Notes: a model not told the origin generated them from the letters alone. DNA of 64,000 nt from Xiphias gladius (GCF_016859285.1 NC_053406.1:7681001-7745000), one strand, 5' to 3'; shown: positions 1 to 13,095, numbered from the stretch's first letter. A program made the numbers and translations.

Positions 1-709
1 TGTACATCTAACATGTCTCATCCTCACCATTAATGCCATGCCATTATGTAGGTACCATGCCACCATGTTTATGACCAATAGCACAGCGAAATTGCAATAC
101 ATATGGATGCATATGTGCTATACCACACTGCTGTGCAGTGGTACGTTTTTGTACCATGGCCGAATCAATGTTACTATCACTCCATAGTGTTTGTGCCTTG
201 GCCTTTTGACGTCTTGCATGGCCAGTACAACTGAATTAAATAAAATTTACAGGCAAATCTGACCAAAACAAATTTTCTTTTAACACAATGCATAGCAATG
301 ACCACTGCCATGGTATTATTATTATTATCATTATTATTTATGTATGATGGTAAAACTGAAAATGCCATCCATTACATCACAGTACCATAGTACTTGACCT
401 TGAACCTGAAAAGTGATTTGAAGCCTTTTCAAACACGTATTAACTCAGAAAGGTAGGCATTCCCTCTGTGACTAATAACTTGTCAGCTTACTTGTAAAGA
501 AATATAGCTGTTGAATACTGTACCAAATCCCCACATAGTGAACCTGAGAGTGAAGAAAAGGCCTTCAATCCGAACAGTGAAGACTCAAACAAAGATGATA
601 GCAGAGTATACGTTTTTTGAAAAAGGATGTACTGCTGCAGTACTGATTAGGAGCTTTAATGAGCCTCATTAACAATGACACACTAAACCGTTACGCTTTC
701 TGTCCACAG
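1..709. other. Left-edge non-coding stretch, probably a vwa7 intron
   Basis: No exon is supported here. The first recognisable vwa7 exon starts at 710 behind a pyrimidine-rich tract and an AG. A short ATT-type simple repeat lies around 315-345. The exons for the conserved N-terminal part of VWA7 (the region before its TCxxC segment) are absent, so the gene must begin to the left of the window. Confidence 0.5.
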
Positions 710-3700
710 AGGACACTCCTACCTGTATGGAGTGCTTCAGTGCCACTTGTCGAAACAACCTCCTGCCAAGACTTACACACACACAGCAAGACACCCAACT
801 GCTCACCACTGGCTACTTCAGCACTTTCCCTCCAAAACCTCAGGGTATGCTAGTCCCATGTCAGCCTCGAGCAGCTGCAGTCCTGCCAAAAAAAAAAAAA
901 AAGAAAAACCTCCAAACGAAAAACAAAGGAACAAGTAAATTCAAATCCAAAGTATTTTCTATATAGAGTGTTTGAATGGCTTTTTATTTTTCAGGTAAAT
1001 GTAGTCATGGAGGTATTCTGGACAGTGGCCGATATATGGGGGCTAAAGGGGGCATCAACAAGGACAGCACCTCACCCCTCTTCTCTCCGCACCATTACCT
1101 CCATGTGGAAGCTGCCACTTTGGCTACTGAGGCCACCCTGACTGTACTGAGAGACCTCAGAGACACTGTGGGTCACAAAGCCTTCCTCCGGTAAGTTTCA
1201 ACTCCTGTTACAATTGTATGAATAGAAAACATTGAATAATATATGTAGGCCAACAGCTTCCCAAATATTTTAAATAAGTTTCAGCTGCTGAGTGTATGTG
1301 GTATGACTTTATTTTCTTTCCAAACTCCCTTTGACAGGCTCTTCAGTGTGAAGCAGGCCCCTGCATTGGTATTTGTCATGGACACCACAGGCAGCATGTT
1401 TGAGGAGATCACTGCTGCTCGCCTCCGGGCTCACTCCATCATCCAGAGCCGAGCCAACAGCCCTCAGCAGCCTGGCACCTTTCTACTTGTGCCCTTCCAT
1501 GACCCAGGTGCGGCTAGAGATATTTGTCACAGTCCGGAATGAAAACAGTTCTGTACAGAGCTGGAGCCATCTGCCTGGAGAGCTGGGCTAAATCTATACT
1601 CTCTTTAAATCATTTTTGTGAAACTTTCCTTTTTTATCTTGTTACCATGTAATAATCTTTTATCAGTTATCCATGAGCTGTTTTATCACTTACAATACTT
1701 CTTGCTTTGTCACATGCTTTTTACTTAATGTTGATGAACAATAATGACAATGATTTTATGGTGACTGACTGACTGACCTGTCTCTATTATGGCTGCAAGT
1801 ATGTGGAAACCACAGCACACTAATGAGTACTACTTCACAGGCATAAAAAACTGGCAACTGTGCAAAATATGATGAATTGCCTCCAGTGATGTCACTTGAG
1901 TCAGGGTTTACCAAGGCTATATTAGCCACTACTAGCATATTGCACCTGATTCTCCAACCAAACTGTCGATATCTCTGGCTCTGTTGCATCGATTTACTGA
2001 ACCGGTGGAGTGCTCTTTAAGGGGAAATCTTAATGCTACAGTACACTTACACTTTAGATAATAATGTGCTTCCAACTTATTGGTAGCAGATTGTGGAAGG
2101 CCATTTTCTGCTTCAACATGACAAGGCCCCCATGCACAAATCCAGGTCTAAAAAGAAATTAGTTTAGTGTCAAAGAACTTGTCTGGTCTGCAGAGAGTCC
2201 TGTGATAGTGGTATCAATCTTCTCATCTAACTCTTGGCAAGAAAGAAAATAGGAGTGTTTCCCAAAATGTTGAACTGTTCCTAGGGTGTAAGGCCCCTTG
2301 AATTTTGACTTAATAATTAAATTAGGCTTCATAGCGTTCCATAGTTTAATGTGATGGTTAACATCCTAATAGATTGAGCTGTTATTTCTGCTCAAAAAGC
2401 CATCAGCTGTAACTTACCATCTGAAATTTCTGTTCTACTATATGCCTCAGCCGTAGGACCAGTGTATGAGACCGATGACCCATACCAGTTCATGCAGCAC
2501 ATGGAGAAACTGATGGCACTGGGTGGAGGAGACGAGCCAGAGATGTGTCTCTCTGCCATTCAGGTAACTTTAGATGCTGTATCTTTATGTAACACTCAAG
2601 GTAACGCCATTAGGTATGTGTGAAAACGTGTATGGTATGAGAATTGCAAGTACGTGTGGCAGCTAATTTCCCCTTTTGCTGTGTGTTTACAGCTGGCACT
2701 CACTCACAGTCCACCACTGTCTGAGATCTTTGTATTCACTGATGCCTCCCCTAAAGATGCCCACTTGTTTGATGCGGTGAAGGCACTTACACTTGAGAAA
2801 CAGAGCAAGGTAGGTTCTAATTTTAAAGATGATTTATCTCTAATAAAAGCTACATTATGTTCAGTATCGTAGACATGCAGTTGAAATGTATGAGTCTCTT
2901 TTTAAGAGGATTAGCATTCAGGAAGACTGTGGTAATATAAATGTGGAGCTGGTCTGAATACACCGAGCTACGATTTTACCGGGATACGGGGATCATTTTA
3001 TGAATCTCAGCTTGAAGCCTTACATCTAAATGAAACACACCTGGCTGTAATATCGCAGACAAAAAAGTTTCACCTAATGACATGAAGAATTCAAAATTAC
3101 AACTCAGGAAGACGTTATCTATGTTTGCAGATGCTGATTATGTACTTCAAAGAAGAGAAATAGCATTATGTAAATTGCATTTTAAGATGGAATTTTTTTC
3201 TGTAATGAACTCCTACATTTCTTATCTTACATACTGTGCATTAATTGTGGACAGAAACTGTGATGGCAAGAGGACTGCGATCAAACAAGTCTAATTTTGG
3301 CATATTTGTTTCAGCTCAACCATCGCTTAAGTTCTGATCTGATTTTCCCACAGGTGACATTTCTCCTGACCGAAGACCACAACTACACGACAGAGATCCG
3401 AGGGAAGAGGAGGAGGAGGAGAAAGAGGAGGAGTAGGGGACCTTTGTCCCCTGACCGTTTCTCTCTCTACTCTTCCCTGTCCTCCCTGTCAGGAGGACTG
3501 ACTATATTTACCACCAACTCTGACATCCACAAGGTTTCTACCATAGTGGAGGATAACACAGCTGCTGACAAGGTACAGCAGTTGGATCTTTTGATGGACA
3601 TCAACATTTTACATACTCAGCTGAACTAAATCAAACCAGTTCTTGAGGCAAAGATGCTAGCTACAAAACAAAGATCAGAGGAAAGTATGAAAAAGTAAAC

Positions 3701-6700
3701 ACTTTTGCAGAGATATGCCCCCCCCCCTGCCCTCCTACCTTGTTAATTATCTTGCGACTGCAGGGGAGGAACTCCAGGGTTTGGTAGTGATTATGTGTGT
3801 GTCAAAAATCTCCTTTCACATAGAAGTTGTCGTGTGATCCATTTTTATTATAGAAATATTGACCATAGACACGTTAAATCTCTTTGAAGTGGAAACATGC
3901 ATTTATCATTCAGATATGTCAAGCACATTTTTTCTCCTTCCTCACCCAGGTGACCCTACTCCACGTGGAGAGTGCCCAGGAGTTGATGTCCTCTCATTCC
4001 TTCAGAGTTGACAGCTCAGTGAAAAGCGTCACCCTACATGTCACTGGCATCCTGATAGAGTGCATCCTCACCAATCCTTCAGGTAATTGTAGGGCAAAGC
4101 TATACGCTATGCAACTATAAACTGCTGATGAAAGCTAATTCTAGGCAGCATTGGTTTATTTATTCCTTTTTTATTCTGGCAACTACTGACTGTGAACTAT
4201 ATTATTGTACTTGCTTATAAAATGTTTGACTAACATTAGTCTTCTTTGCGTTTGATGATTCAATAAGCCCAGTTGTTCATCTCCCTCTCCCTGTCAGACC
4301 AAAGCCAGTCCCTGCTAAGTGATCAAGGCCCTCTAGCAGAGTTGGAGCGCTTCAAGGGGCTGTACCGTATCAGCCTGCTTCCTCCTATACTGCAAGGCCA
4401 GTGGGAAGTCCACGCCAAAAGTGACGGACACCTAACATTCAACGTAATAGGTAAAGAAAAACCATGTTAGACATTGAGCAAATCCACCAACAGATAATTC
4501 GTCAGATATTATGTGACTGCACTTAAATAATGAGACAAAAAAAACAAAAGATTTGTCTTTTATCTGCACAACCAGGTGACAGCAGTGTAGATTTCCTGTA
4601 TTACTTTGCCACTGTAACCAATGAGACACACCCAGGTCTGGCCAGAGTGGAGGGTAGTCCAGTAGCAGGTAAGGGATGGGTATATCATCAGTGATGTATC
4701 AGTGGTAGTGTACAGTAAGTCTCACACCCAGGAATGTGTCTGCCATTTAGAAAAAAAACGCTATGTATCTTTATGGAATTTCCCAGGTGTCCCGGCCTTT
4801 GTGGTGCTGGCTGTTACAGGCCTGGTTCCAGATGAGGAAGCATCCTTCAGTCATGTGATGCTGCTGGGAGCTCAAGGGGAGACCCTGCAGAAGGTGAAGC
4901 TGAACTCCTCCTCTTCCTCCTCTTTTTCGTCCTCCTACTCTGTGGACGAGCTGGTGGGATGGGTGGACTCTGTTCCCAGCGTTCCCTTCTGCATTCGACT
5001 TACAGGCCAAGATGGCAGAGGAAACAAACTGGAGAGGGTTTCCACAGAGATGGTCCAGCCCACTCATGTTCAGATACAGGTAATCAGCAGCAGTGCTAAA
5101 CAAGACAAGGGCTGCCCTTCATTGTGATGTTGGGCAGAATTTAAAACCTGCTATTGCTGATAACAAGTACTTCAATACTGCCATTCAGTTGTTAAATATG
5201 CTTTATGGATGTTAAGTACTCTGCTCTGTTAAACAAATTCAATGTTCTTAAGTGTTGTACCATAAATTTAAGTCTGCACTATTCAACATTTTTAAAGCCC
5301 CTTAGAGATTTATCACCCAACTCTGCAGTTCCTCTTATCTCTGTGGACTGTTTTAGTGTCTTTTAGCTAATTGTTTTGATCTTATAGCCTGCAACTTAAC
5401 TTTTTGGGTTCAGTCATTTGACTTTTCATTGGCCAACTTTCCATACAACTCAGATTCATACAATTTCATATTTTTGTACCTCAGGTGTTGTCAGTCCCTC
5501 GCCTGGTACCTGGCCACAGCACAGTGGTGGACTTTGACATCCTGAACCACGGCCCGGCCCGACTCTTCAGTCTGAGCATGGATGACGACTGTGGATATCT
5601 TGATAAGAGAGGACCTCACAGGTACAACACAAAACAAAAAAAAACAAAATAAATAAATAAATGTTGCTCAGCCACTGAATGAAATTGAACAGCAGGGCAC
5701 TTATTTTGTCATTCAGTATCTTCAACGTCCTCACTTTGCAGCCGTGTATAGTGTTATAGCTGGCTCAAAGACACCACCAGGGTAGAAGTTTACTGCTTGA
5801 AAAGTCTAATGAAATAGATGATTAAATGAAAAGCATACACCAAGCACCACAAAAAGGTGCTACTGCAGTAGGATGGGGAGAGAGAGATCTGAACAAAGGA
5901 CCTGCCTATATAGGCTCATCCCACAAGCCAGCACAGGCGTTTGACAGTCAGCTGATCAGGCTGGAGCTGTAAACAGGAAACACCAAAATAAAACAGGATG
6001 AAACAACTGTAATATAAATGCAAAATTAGAAAAGAACATTCCATAACATTTGAGAACTGTTTTCTCCAAAGTAAAATAATATTCAGTAAATGCGATTTGG
6101 TACTTTTTAAAATCAGGATTATCAACGTAATTATATGTTTTGTGAAGTATAATTATGTAGAAAATTTTGTTTTTAAAGTTTGAGTCTCTGTCTCTCAGGT
6201 TCCATGTTGCAGAACAAGGGTCTTTCCATGATCAGGTGAACCTCCACACTCCTGCCACGGCTCAGGCAGGAGCGACTGTCACTCTTACACTCACTGTGCG
6301 TGCTCTTGACTCGACAGACTCAAATTACGCAGTTGCCTACTTGACCGTAGTCCCCCCGGTGAGCATTAACTGAAAACTAATAGGATATACTCCACTTTTA
6401 CGACTTTTTGCAGAAATCCCCTTGGTTTTTGTCTATGGGCAGATCACAAATTAATCTCACACACTGATCATCACTGTAACATTTTTCCCTCTTTCTCTTG
6501 TAGGATCCGGACACGTCCCCACCATCCTGCTCTGCTGCAGGAGGGCAGTCCACCTGCCCTTCCATTTGCAATGAGTCTAGTTGGAGTGTATCTCTGGTCG
6601 TGTCAGACAGGGGGCGCTCTGGACTTGCTGCCCTCCAGCTACAGAAGGGTGAGGGCATTCTGACTTTATTCCTAAGCCCCCCATCCACAGAGGAGATTCT

Positions 6701-7073
6701 GTCCTCTGTGGATGCCCAGCCTGGCCGTAACCAGCAACAGGCAATTAGGGAGAAGACAAGCAGCGGAGGCCGGAACCACCACCACCACCACCACAAGGCC
6801 AGATTGGAGAAAGGAGACTCCCCTTTGAATGTGTCTGAATGGGTCCTGGGCTCATCTCAGCCACTGTGGGTGAAGTACACATCCAGCTGCTGCTCTGCTC
6901 AGGCAGAGCTGCTGGTGTGGGATACAGCTGGAAACATGAAGCGCTGCCAGCTAATGCCTGGCCAGCAGATCAAGCTAAGAAACAGGAGCAGAGAAACCAG
7001 TGGAACTGGGCGGATAACACTAACAGGTGTCTTTTTCTTACTCTTAGGGCTGCTGTGCTCTACTTTGCTTTAG
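710..7073 (+). CDS. vwa7: von Willebrand factor A domain-containing protein 7 (5'-partial)
   Basis: Thirteen exons keep one frame: 710-844, 995-1190, 1338-1507, 2457-2563, 2693-2809, 3354-3572, 3950-4082, 4298-4450, 4576-4668, 4787-5079, 5485-5621, 6199-6358 and 6504-7073. They encode about 826 residues to a TAG stop. The order of landmarks matches mammalian VWA7: a [11 protein letters not shown] segment, [16 protein letters not shown] and SPHH, then a VWA domain with the metal-site motif DTTGSM (exon 3), [19 protein letters not shown] and [11 protein letters not shown]. The C-terminus is a short hydrophobic tail ending in STLL, as expected for a GPI or membrane anchor. VWA domains bind ligands through a divalent metal; VWA7 itself is poorly characterised. 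Oddities are a run of eleven mostly basic residues in exon 6 (around 3405-3440) and six consecutive histidines in the last exon (around 6776-6793). The N-terminal exons lie off the left edge. Confidence 0.9.
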
Positions 7074-7295
7074 CTTGATGTGATTAAAGGTGTTTTGCAG
7101 GTCAAACTAATCTATGTGCTGATCACTGGATCCCAGTATTCCAGATGAGGAGTTAATCAAAGAAGATATAAAGCTTGTCCTTTTTTGGAGGATAAAATTT
7201 GAAAAACAATAAGAGCACTTAATGCAAAGAAATGTGTCTGTCATGATTGCTGATATTAAGTGTTTGCTACTGTAATTCTTAAACAAGGTGCACTG

Positions 7296-7301
7296 AATAA
7301 A
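7296..7301 (+). terminator. Candidate poly(A) signal for vwa7
   Basis: An AATAAA hexamer lies about 220 bases after the vwa7 stop. A weaker ATTAAA lies nearer, at about 7083. Which one is used cannot be told from sequence alone. Confidence 0.4.
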
Positions 7302-7518
7302 ATAATGAACAATTTGAATATTGCCGTCAATAACTTGATTTTTCTTTGCACTTGCATCTTCTCTGCTCTACCTCCCTCATCCTTAACATCTGAGATCACA
7401 CAGAATACATTACTGCCATGGGGCGATTGATTTGGACACCACTTTTTCAACCAGACAATAATGGGGAACTGCATGAATATACAAAGCAGTGTAAAAGAAT
7501 GTTGGAAACTGGCGTAAA

Positions 7519-7612
7519 GATGGGTGGACTCTGTTCCCAGCATACCCTATTGCGTTCGATTTACAGGCCAAGACGGCAGAGGAAACAACCTGGAGAGGGT
7601 TCCCACAGAGAA
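7519..7612 (+). pseudogene. Orphan duplicate of part of vwa7 exon 10
   Basis: About 94 bases align without gaps to the 3' part of vwa7 exon 10 (4958-5051), with roughly ten mismatches by eye. The encoded stretch keeps the signature [19 protein letters not shown] and LERV, and most amino-acid changes are conservative. No flanking vwa7 exons are seen nearby, and the stretch lies after the vwa7 stop and a poly(A) signal. It is best read as the last trace of a tandem vwa7 copy or a local segmental duplication. An alternative terminal exon is possible but less likely. Confidence 0.7.
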
Positions 7613-7943
7613 ACCTTCTTTACCCTTCCTCCTCTATCTTCTTCAGTCTCCATCCCTGTCCAGTTTTCCTCCTCTCCTTGTTCTCAACTCTCCCTACAGG
7701 GATTAAAGAAAAAAAAATCTTCTGACCAGATTTTTATTCCAGACCAAGTCATATTCCTCATCTACAATTTCTACAATTTGTAAAGCAAGTTGAAGAGGCA
7801 GCCCACATTATCCCTTGTAACACCTGCTAAACAAATAGCATGTTAATTATTATGTTGAAATTAAAAATGATGCACGATATTTGTAGATCGCATGGTAGCC
7901 ATCAAAGTAGATTGTATGCCTACGAATCAGCTACCTATCACCT

Positions 7944-8943
7944 GAGGCCTGTACTACAAAGCAATTTCAAGAAACCAGGATATCTTTTCGTTATCCGGCT
8001 TCACTCAGCCTAACATTGGCCATCCTAGATAACCTGTATGACGAAGTTTGTGATGCAGGTTATCTAGGTTGTTAATTACAAGCAACATTGTCAAAGCCAT
8101 GAATAAAGTACTTAGGATGATATCAGAAGAAACGGTGATACCTGCAGGTAAATTCGATTATAGCCACATCCAAAAGTGATATTCATCAAGGTGAAATGTA
8201 AACAATAAGATCACATAACTAGAGTAGAAAAATAAAAACTAGATATAATTTCCGAATATTAAAGTCAGGCTAAGGATATACTTTAAATAAGTACAGAAAT
8301 GATTATTAAGTTTCTTACTATTCGCTCTGTGGACTTATGATGAACAAACTATTATAAATATATGATGCAGATTATTTTTTCAAATTGAACTAATGAGTCA
8401 GGCTGTTGATGCTGCCAAATCCAAGAGGAAAGTGGAGAAGAAAAAAAAAGTAGTTCATATCTAATGACATCAATCTGACTGGTATGTTCATTTATAATCA
8501 TAGGAAATATTGCATAGTGTGTGGATAATTTTTCTAATAATTAACACCAGGGGGTTTAGTTTTTATTTCCATTTACTGTCACAGATTCTCGTCATGTTAT
8601 TCTGAGCTGTAGTGATAGAAAAAGACTAAATAATGGACACGGTCAGGAATCCCGTCAGGAATCAAAAAATCTTTTTGCAATTACAATGAAGCTTGAATAG
8701 TTATGCAGTTCCACTCTTTTGTCCATGTCAGGATCCTGTAGGAATGATGACTGGCTTTCGAGTGATCTGATTGGTCAGTGGTGGGGCTGTTTACAGGTTT
8801 TGATCTGATTCTCTGAAGTTATCCTAAGTTACCATGGCGATGTACCCCGGTAAGAAGGGAGCCACCATCGATACCCTGAAAACCCAGGGTTTAACGTGAA
8901 GTTAACTCGCTCACCACAAATCCTTCTTCGTCGTACAGGCCTC
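7944..8943. mobile_element. Non-autonomous DNA transposon with GGCCTGTAC termini
   Basis: The two ends are inverted copies: GAGGCCTGTACTACAAAGC at 7944 matches the reverse complement of the end at 8943 at 16 of 19 positions. The ~1.0 kb interior is AT-rich and has no transposase reading frame. Ends of this kind are common in short teleost DNA transposons. A Harbinger-type origin is possible, but no clear target-site duplication is visible, so I leave the superfamily open. Confidence 0.55.
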
Positions 8944-9048
8944 TGGTAGTGTGATTCCTTGTTTGTGATGTTGTGGATTCACTTGGCACTCCCTAGTGTC
9001 TGGTTGACCAAATGGAACCGACACAAACTGTAAAACACAAATGACATG

Positions 9049-9049
9049 T

Positions 9050-9090
<41 letters not shown>
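9049..9090. repeat. (AT)n microsatellite
   Basis: An alternating TA run is followed by a T-rich tract to about 9120. Confidence 0.9.
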
Positions 9091-9093
<3 letters not shown>

Positions 9094-9114
9094 TTTTTAT
9101 TTATTTATTTTTTT

Positions 9115-9240
9115 TTTTTTAATTGATTTACATTTTGTTTTATTCTTTCTGTCTTTAAATGTACACATGCAACCACCAAGCTAAATTCCTTGTTTGTGCA
9201 AATATACAGTACTTGGCCAATAAAAGTATTCTGATTCTGA
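9115..9240 (+). mobile_element. LINE 3' tail fragment
   Basis: The stretch ends in a form of the familiar fish LINE 3' end: AATTCCTTGT, then TGTGCAAATATAC, TTGGCCAATAAA and a terminal repeated TGATTCTGA. Only the tail is present, as expected for a 5'-truncated insertion of L2/Rex1-like type. The family name is from memory. Confidence 0.5.
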
Positions 9241-9676
9241 ACTATGTGTTCTGAAGTGTAAACTGGTAACAGCCTCAATTACATTCAGTTTTTGTAGGTT
9301 TAAATTGCTGGGGTCAATTTGAACCCAAACATAAAAGATGTCTCTTTACTTTGGATACTAGCTGGGTTCATTTTGATTTGGCAACACGGGATGCATTAAA
9401 AGTGCTAAAGGTCGCTGTCTTTTATCAGTAGCTCACAGGATCTTCCAGTTAGGCATAGCCTATTCACATTATTTAACTAGACAATGCGCTCAGTAGAGTG
9501 CATACCTCAGCCAAGGCCAATTTCAGACAACATACACCAGACTTCAGAGAAAAAAATTCAAATTCATAGTAATGATCCGGATTAGCCCCGAAATGTAAAG
9601 GGTTCTTCCCTGGCCTACGCCCCATTCCTCCACCAAGTTTATTGCAGATTGGTTCAGTACTTTTTGCGTAATACTG

Positions 9677-11458
9677 CTGAAAAAATAAACCAACAAACAT
9701 ACACAGGTGAAAACATAACCTCCTTGGCAGATGGAATAAGTGGTTTATAAGAGATAGTTCAATAAATCAATTTTATTTAAACATTACATTAAAACATTTA
9801 AAAGAATTGCCAATTTTTTGAAGACTTCTTGAAGTAACTTTATATTGACCTATTTTTAAATTTAGTACTAATTGCAAACTTAACTTTAAAAAAATGTATA
9901 AAGCCTTTAAGAGAGTCAATTGAAATTTAAAATATATTTCTGATGAATAAACTATATATATATATTTTTTAAAAATCTGTGTGCTACTTGATGGGAACAA
10001 AATGACAAGAACATAACCAACTTCCGCTGCTGGGGTCATATGATTTCCTGTCAACTGCGGCGGTGCCTGTCACTGTGGAGGTCCGCATTTTGCCTGCAGA
10101 TAGGTATTCTTGGAGTGATTGGCTACCAATACATTCCCCTGGGTAAAATCTTAAGTAAAACCTGTAAAAAACAACTTGCCTGTTTTCTAATTTCCAGCTT
10201 TATATGGCAGAGATTGTAAATTTGTAATTATTTTTCACTTTGTTAAATTAGCTTTATTTTTGTATTTAGTTGTCTTTAGGGGGAAATTAGTCCCTTTTAA
10301 TTGCATTTCCATGACAATTATACCTTACATAGAATCATGTTGTCCACCAGATTAGCCAGATCACTGTATCATTAGAATAAACATAGGTTGTTATTAGGTA
10401 ACTACATATGTAATAGACCTTTTTCAACCCAAACATTTTGACTTGTCACAGTAAGAATAGCAAAAGTGTAAAGATGAGCCAGCATGCGCAATAACCCGGA
10501 CCCGGAAACTGAGGCAGCTAAATGGAATTCAGCCGTCATTGATTTTATTATGTTCAAAAATGTCTCTTCTGAAAAAATAAACCAACAAACTACACAGGTG
10601 AAAACATAACCTCCTTGGCAAATGGAATAAGTGGTTTATAAGAGATAGTTCAATAAATCAATTTTATTTATACATAACATTAAAAAATTTTAAAGAATTG
10701 ACAATTTTTTGAAGACTTCTTGAATTAACTTTATATTGGCCTATTTTTAAATTTAGTACTAATTGCAAACTTAACTTAAAAAAATGTATAAAGCCTTTAA
10801 GAGAGTCAATTGAAATTTAAAATATATTTCTGATGAATAAACTATATATATATTTTTTTTTTAAATCCGTGTGCTACTTGATGGGAACAAAATGACAAGA
10901 AGATAACCAACTTCCGCTGCTGGGGTCATATGATTTCCTGTCAACTGTGGCGGTGCCTGTCACTGTGGAGGTCCGCATTTTGCCTGCAGATAGGTATTCT
11001 TGGAGTGATTGTCTACCAATACATTCCCCTGGGTAAAATCTTAAGTAAAACCTGTAAAAAAAAACTTGCCTGTTTTCTAATTTCCAGCTTTATATGGCAG
11101 AGATTGTAAATTTGTAATTATTTTTCACTTTGTTAAATTAGCTTTATTTTTGTATTTAGTTGTCTTTAGGGGGAAATTAGTCCCTTTTAATTGCATTTCA
11201 ATGACAATTATACCTTACATAGAATCATGTTGTCCACCAGATTAGCCAGATCACTGTATCATTAGAATAAACATAGGTTGTTATTAGGTAACTACATATG
11301 TAATAGACCTTTTTCAACCCAAACATTTTGACTTGTCACAGTAAGAATAGCAAAAGTGTAAAGATGAGCCAGCATGCGCAATAACCCGGACCCGGAAACT
11401 GAGGCAGCTAAATGGAATTCAGCCGTCATTGATTTTATTATGTTCAAAAATGTCTCTT
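9677..11458. repeat. Tandem direct duplication, two ~0.89 kb copies
   Basis: Copy 1 (9677-10568) and copy 2 (10569-11458) run head to tail and are nearly identical, with only scattered single-base differences and small length changes in A/T runs. Both begin CTGAAAAAATAAACC and end in ATGTCTCTT. There is no credible coding frame in the unit. The near identity indicates a recent event or continuing homogenisation by unequal exchange. Confidence 0.9.
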
Positions 11459-12689
11459 CTGAAAAAGGCTTAAACCAGATGTATTGAGCACAAACATGTC
11501 TTTCTCAGACAATTGGTGTGAAAATAATAATGAAAAACCTTTTTTTTTAGAATTGTCCACATGCTTTTACACCACACAGATGGATTAAGAAACATTTGCT
11601 ATGCATAAAACACCGGAACAAAACCGCAGCACACCATGGCATGCATATAAGCTGCAAAAAAGTTGACAGTTTTGCGTGATGCATTGAACTGTTACTAACA
11701 AGACAAAACTCTGACAAACTGTTTTTAAATCATATAAATTATTGTCTGAATATGTTTTCTCACTATCCTTTCAGATGACTGTGTAGACTTGTCATCAAAA
11801 CATAACACTGTCCAATGGACCAACCAGACTAACTCAGCCTTTGCTGCCACAGAACTCTGGGAGTATCTCTATCATTAACAAACTAAACCTCCAGGATATG
11901 CAAGATAAACCACTTATAAATAAAACAATTTGCACTTGTTCATCTTTTTCTTCTTGTCAAGGAGTGCTGGCTATTTCAGGCGGGACTGAGGCAGCATTAG
12001 GTGGGAGGTGCTGTTGTGTCTAATTGCCATGTGGGTCACTTGCTACTTTCGTGTCCGGAAATGTCTAAAATCTACAGGAAAGGTATTTATATAAGCCCTA
12101 AAACTGAGGTCTTTCTTCCCCAGGTGGTTTATTTCACTGCTACCTTCCCCTATGTGATGTTGTTAATTCTTTTGATCCCTGGACTCTCTCTTCAGATCTT
12201 CTTCTCATTCAGTGTGGGTGTGGGCTCCTTAGCTGTGCTTGGCTGCTACAACACTTACAACAACAACTGCTATAAGTAAGTATTTGTCAGTGTGTAACCG
12301 GGCTTGATGTCTAACAATCATTAAGGTTCTGAGATCAATTTTTCTGACCTGATCAAGAGCTAAGAGGAAGTATATTAAAAATGATCCACTCTGTGCTATG
12401 AATTCATAGAGCATGCGCTGCGCTTTGATATTTTGCAGAGACTGTCCTCGGCTGTGTTTGCTGAACAGTGGCAACAGTGTGTGGGCTGGTTTGCAGTCTT
12501 CTCAGTGCTGGGGTTCATGGCTCATGAGCAGGGCGTTCCCATTGCAGAAGTGACCGAGTCCAGGTAATGCATGCCACCAGAGATATTCAGAAAGATGCAA
12601 GCTCGTCTTCCTGGACCCACTGTTAAAAAGCATCAGTATGGTAACTCGCTGTGGCCCTGCAGAGGAGGCCTCCACTCTGAGATGTGAAC

Positions 12690-13095
12690 TAACAGTAAAT
12701 TAAATTGAGTGCACCCATTTTATGTTACTTTAGACTTTTACTTCACTGTATTTTAGATGTAAATATTGCAGTTTATATATTATGTTTATTTGACAGCTAT
12801 AGTTACCAGTTACTTTACAGATTAACATTTTACATAAGAAACTTTTAAAATACCTCAAACAAAATACCACAAATTGTTGAGGTTAAAACCAGTGGTTCCC
12901 AACTATTTGGCTTGTGAGTGACTACAAACAAAAACAAAAACACCTTAAGTACATTTTTCTGATAACTTCTGCTGTATTTTTACTAAAGCAGAATTTTGAA
13001 TGTGCAAGTTTTACTAGTAATAGAGTATTTCTTCATTTTTGTATTGGTACTTTTTCTTAAGTAAAGGATCTCAGTGCTTTTTCCACCACTTGTCT
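12690..13095 (+). repeat. Dispersed teleost repeat fragment inside the SLC6 pseudogene
   Basis: The block carries phrases typical of an abundant fish repeat: CCAGTGGTTCCCAAC, TTTTACTAGTAATAGAGTA and CTTAAGTAAAGGATCT followed by TTTTTCCACCACT. No coding frame is present. It lies in what was an intron. Assignment rests on remembered repeat consensus and could not be checked. Confidence 0.5.

Noticed and set aside
6776-6793. Six histidines as a cloning-tag contamination
   Set aside because: The run is embedded in a long exon in frame with natural vwa7 sequence, with mixed surrounding codons and no vector sequence.
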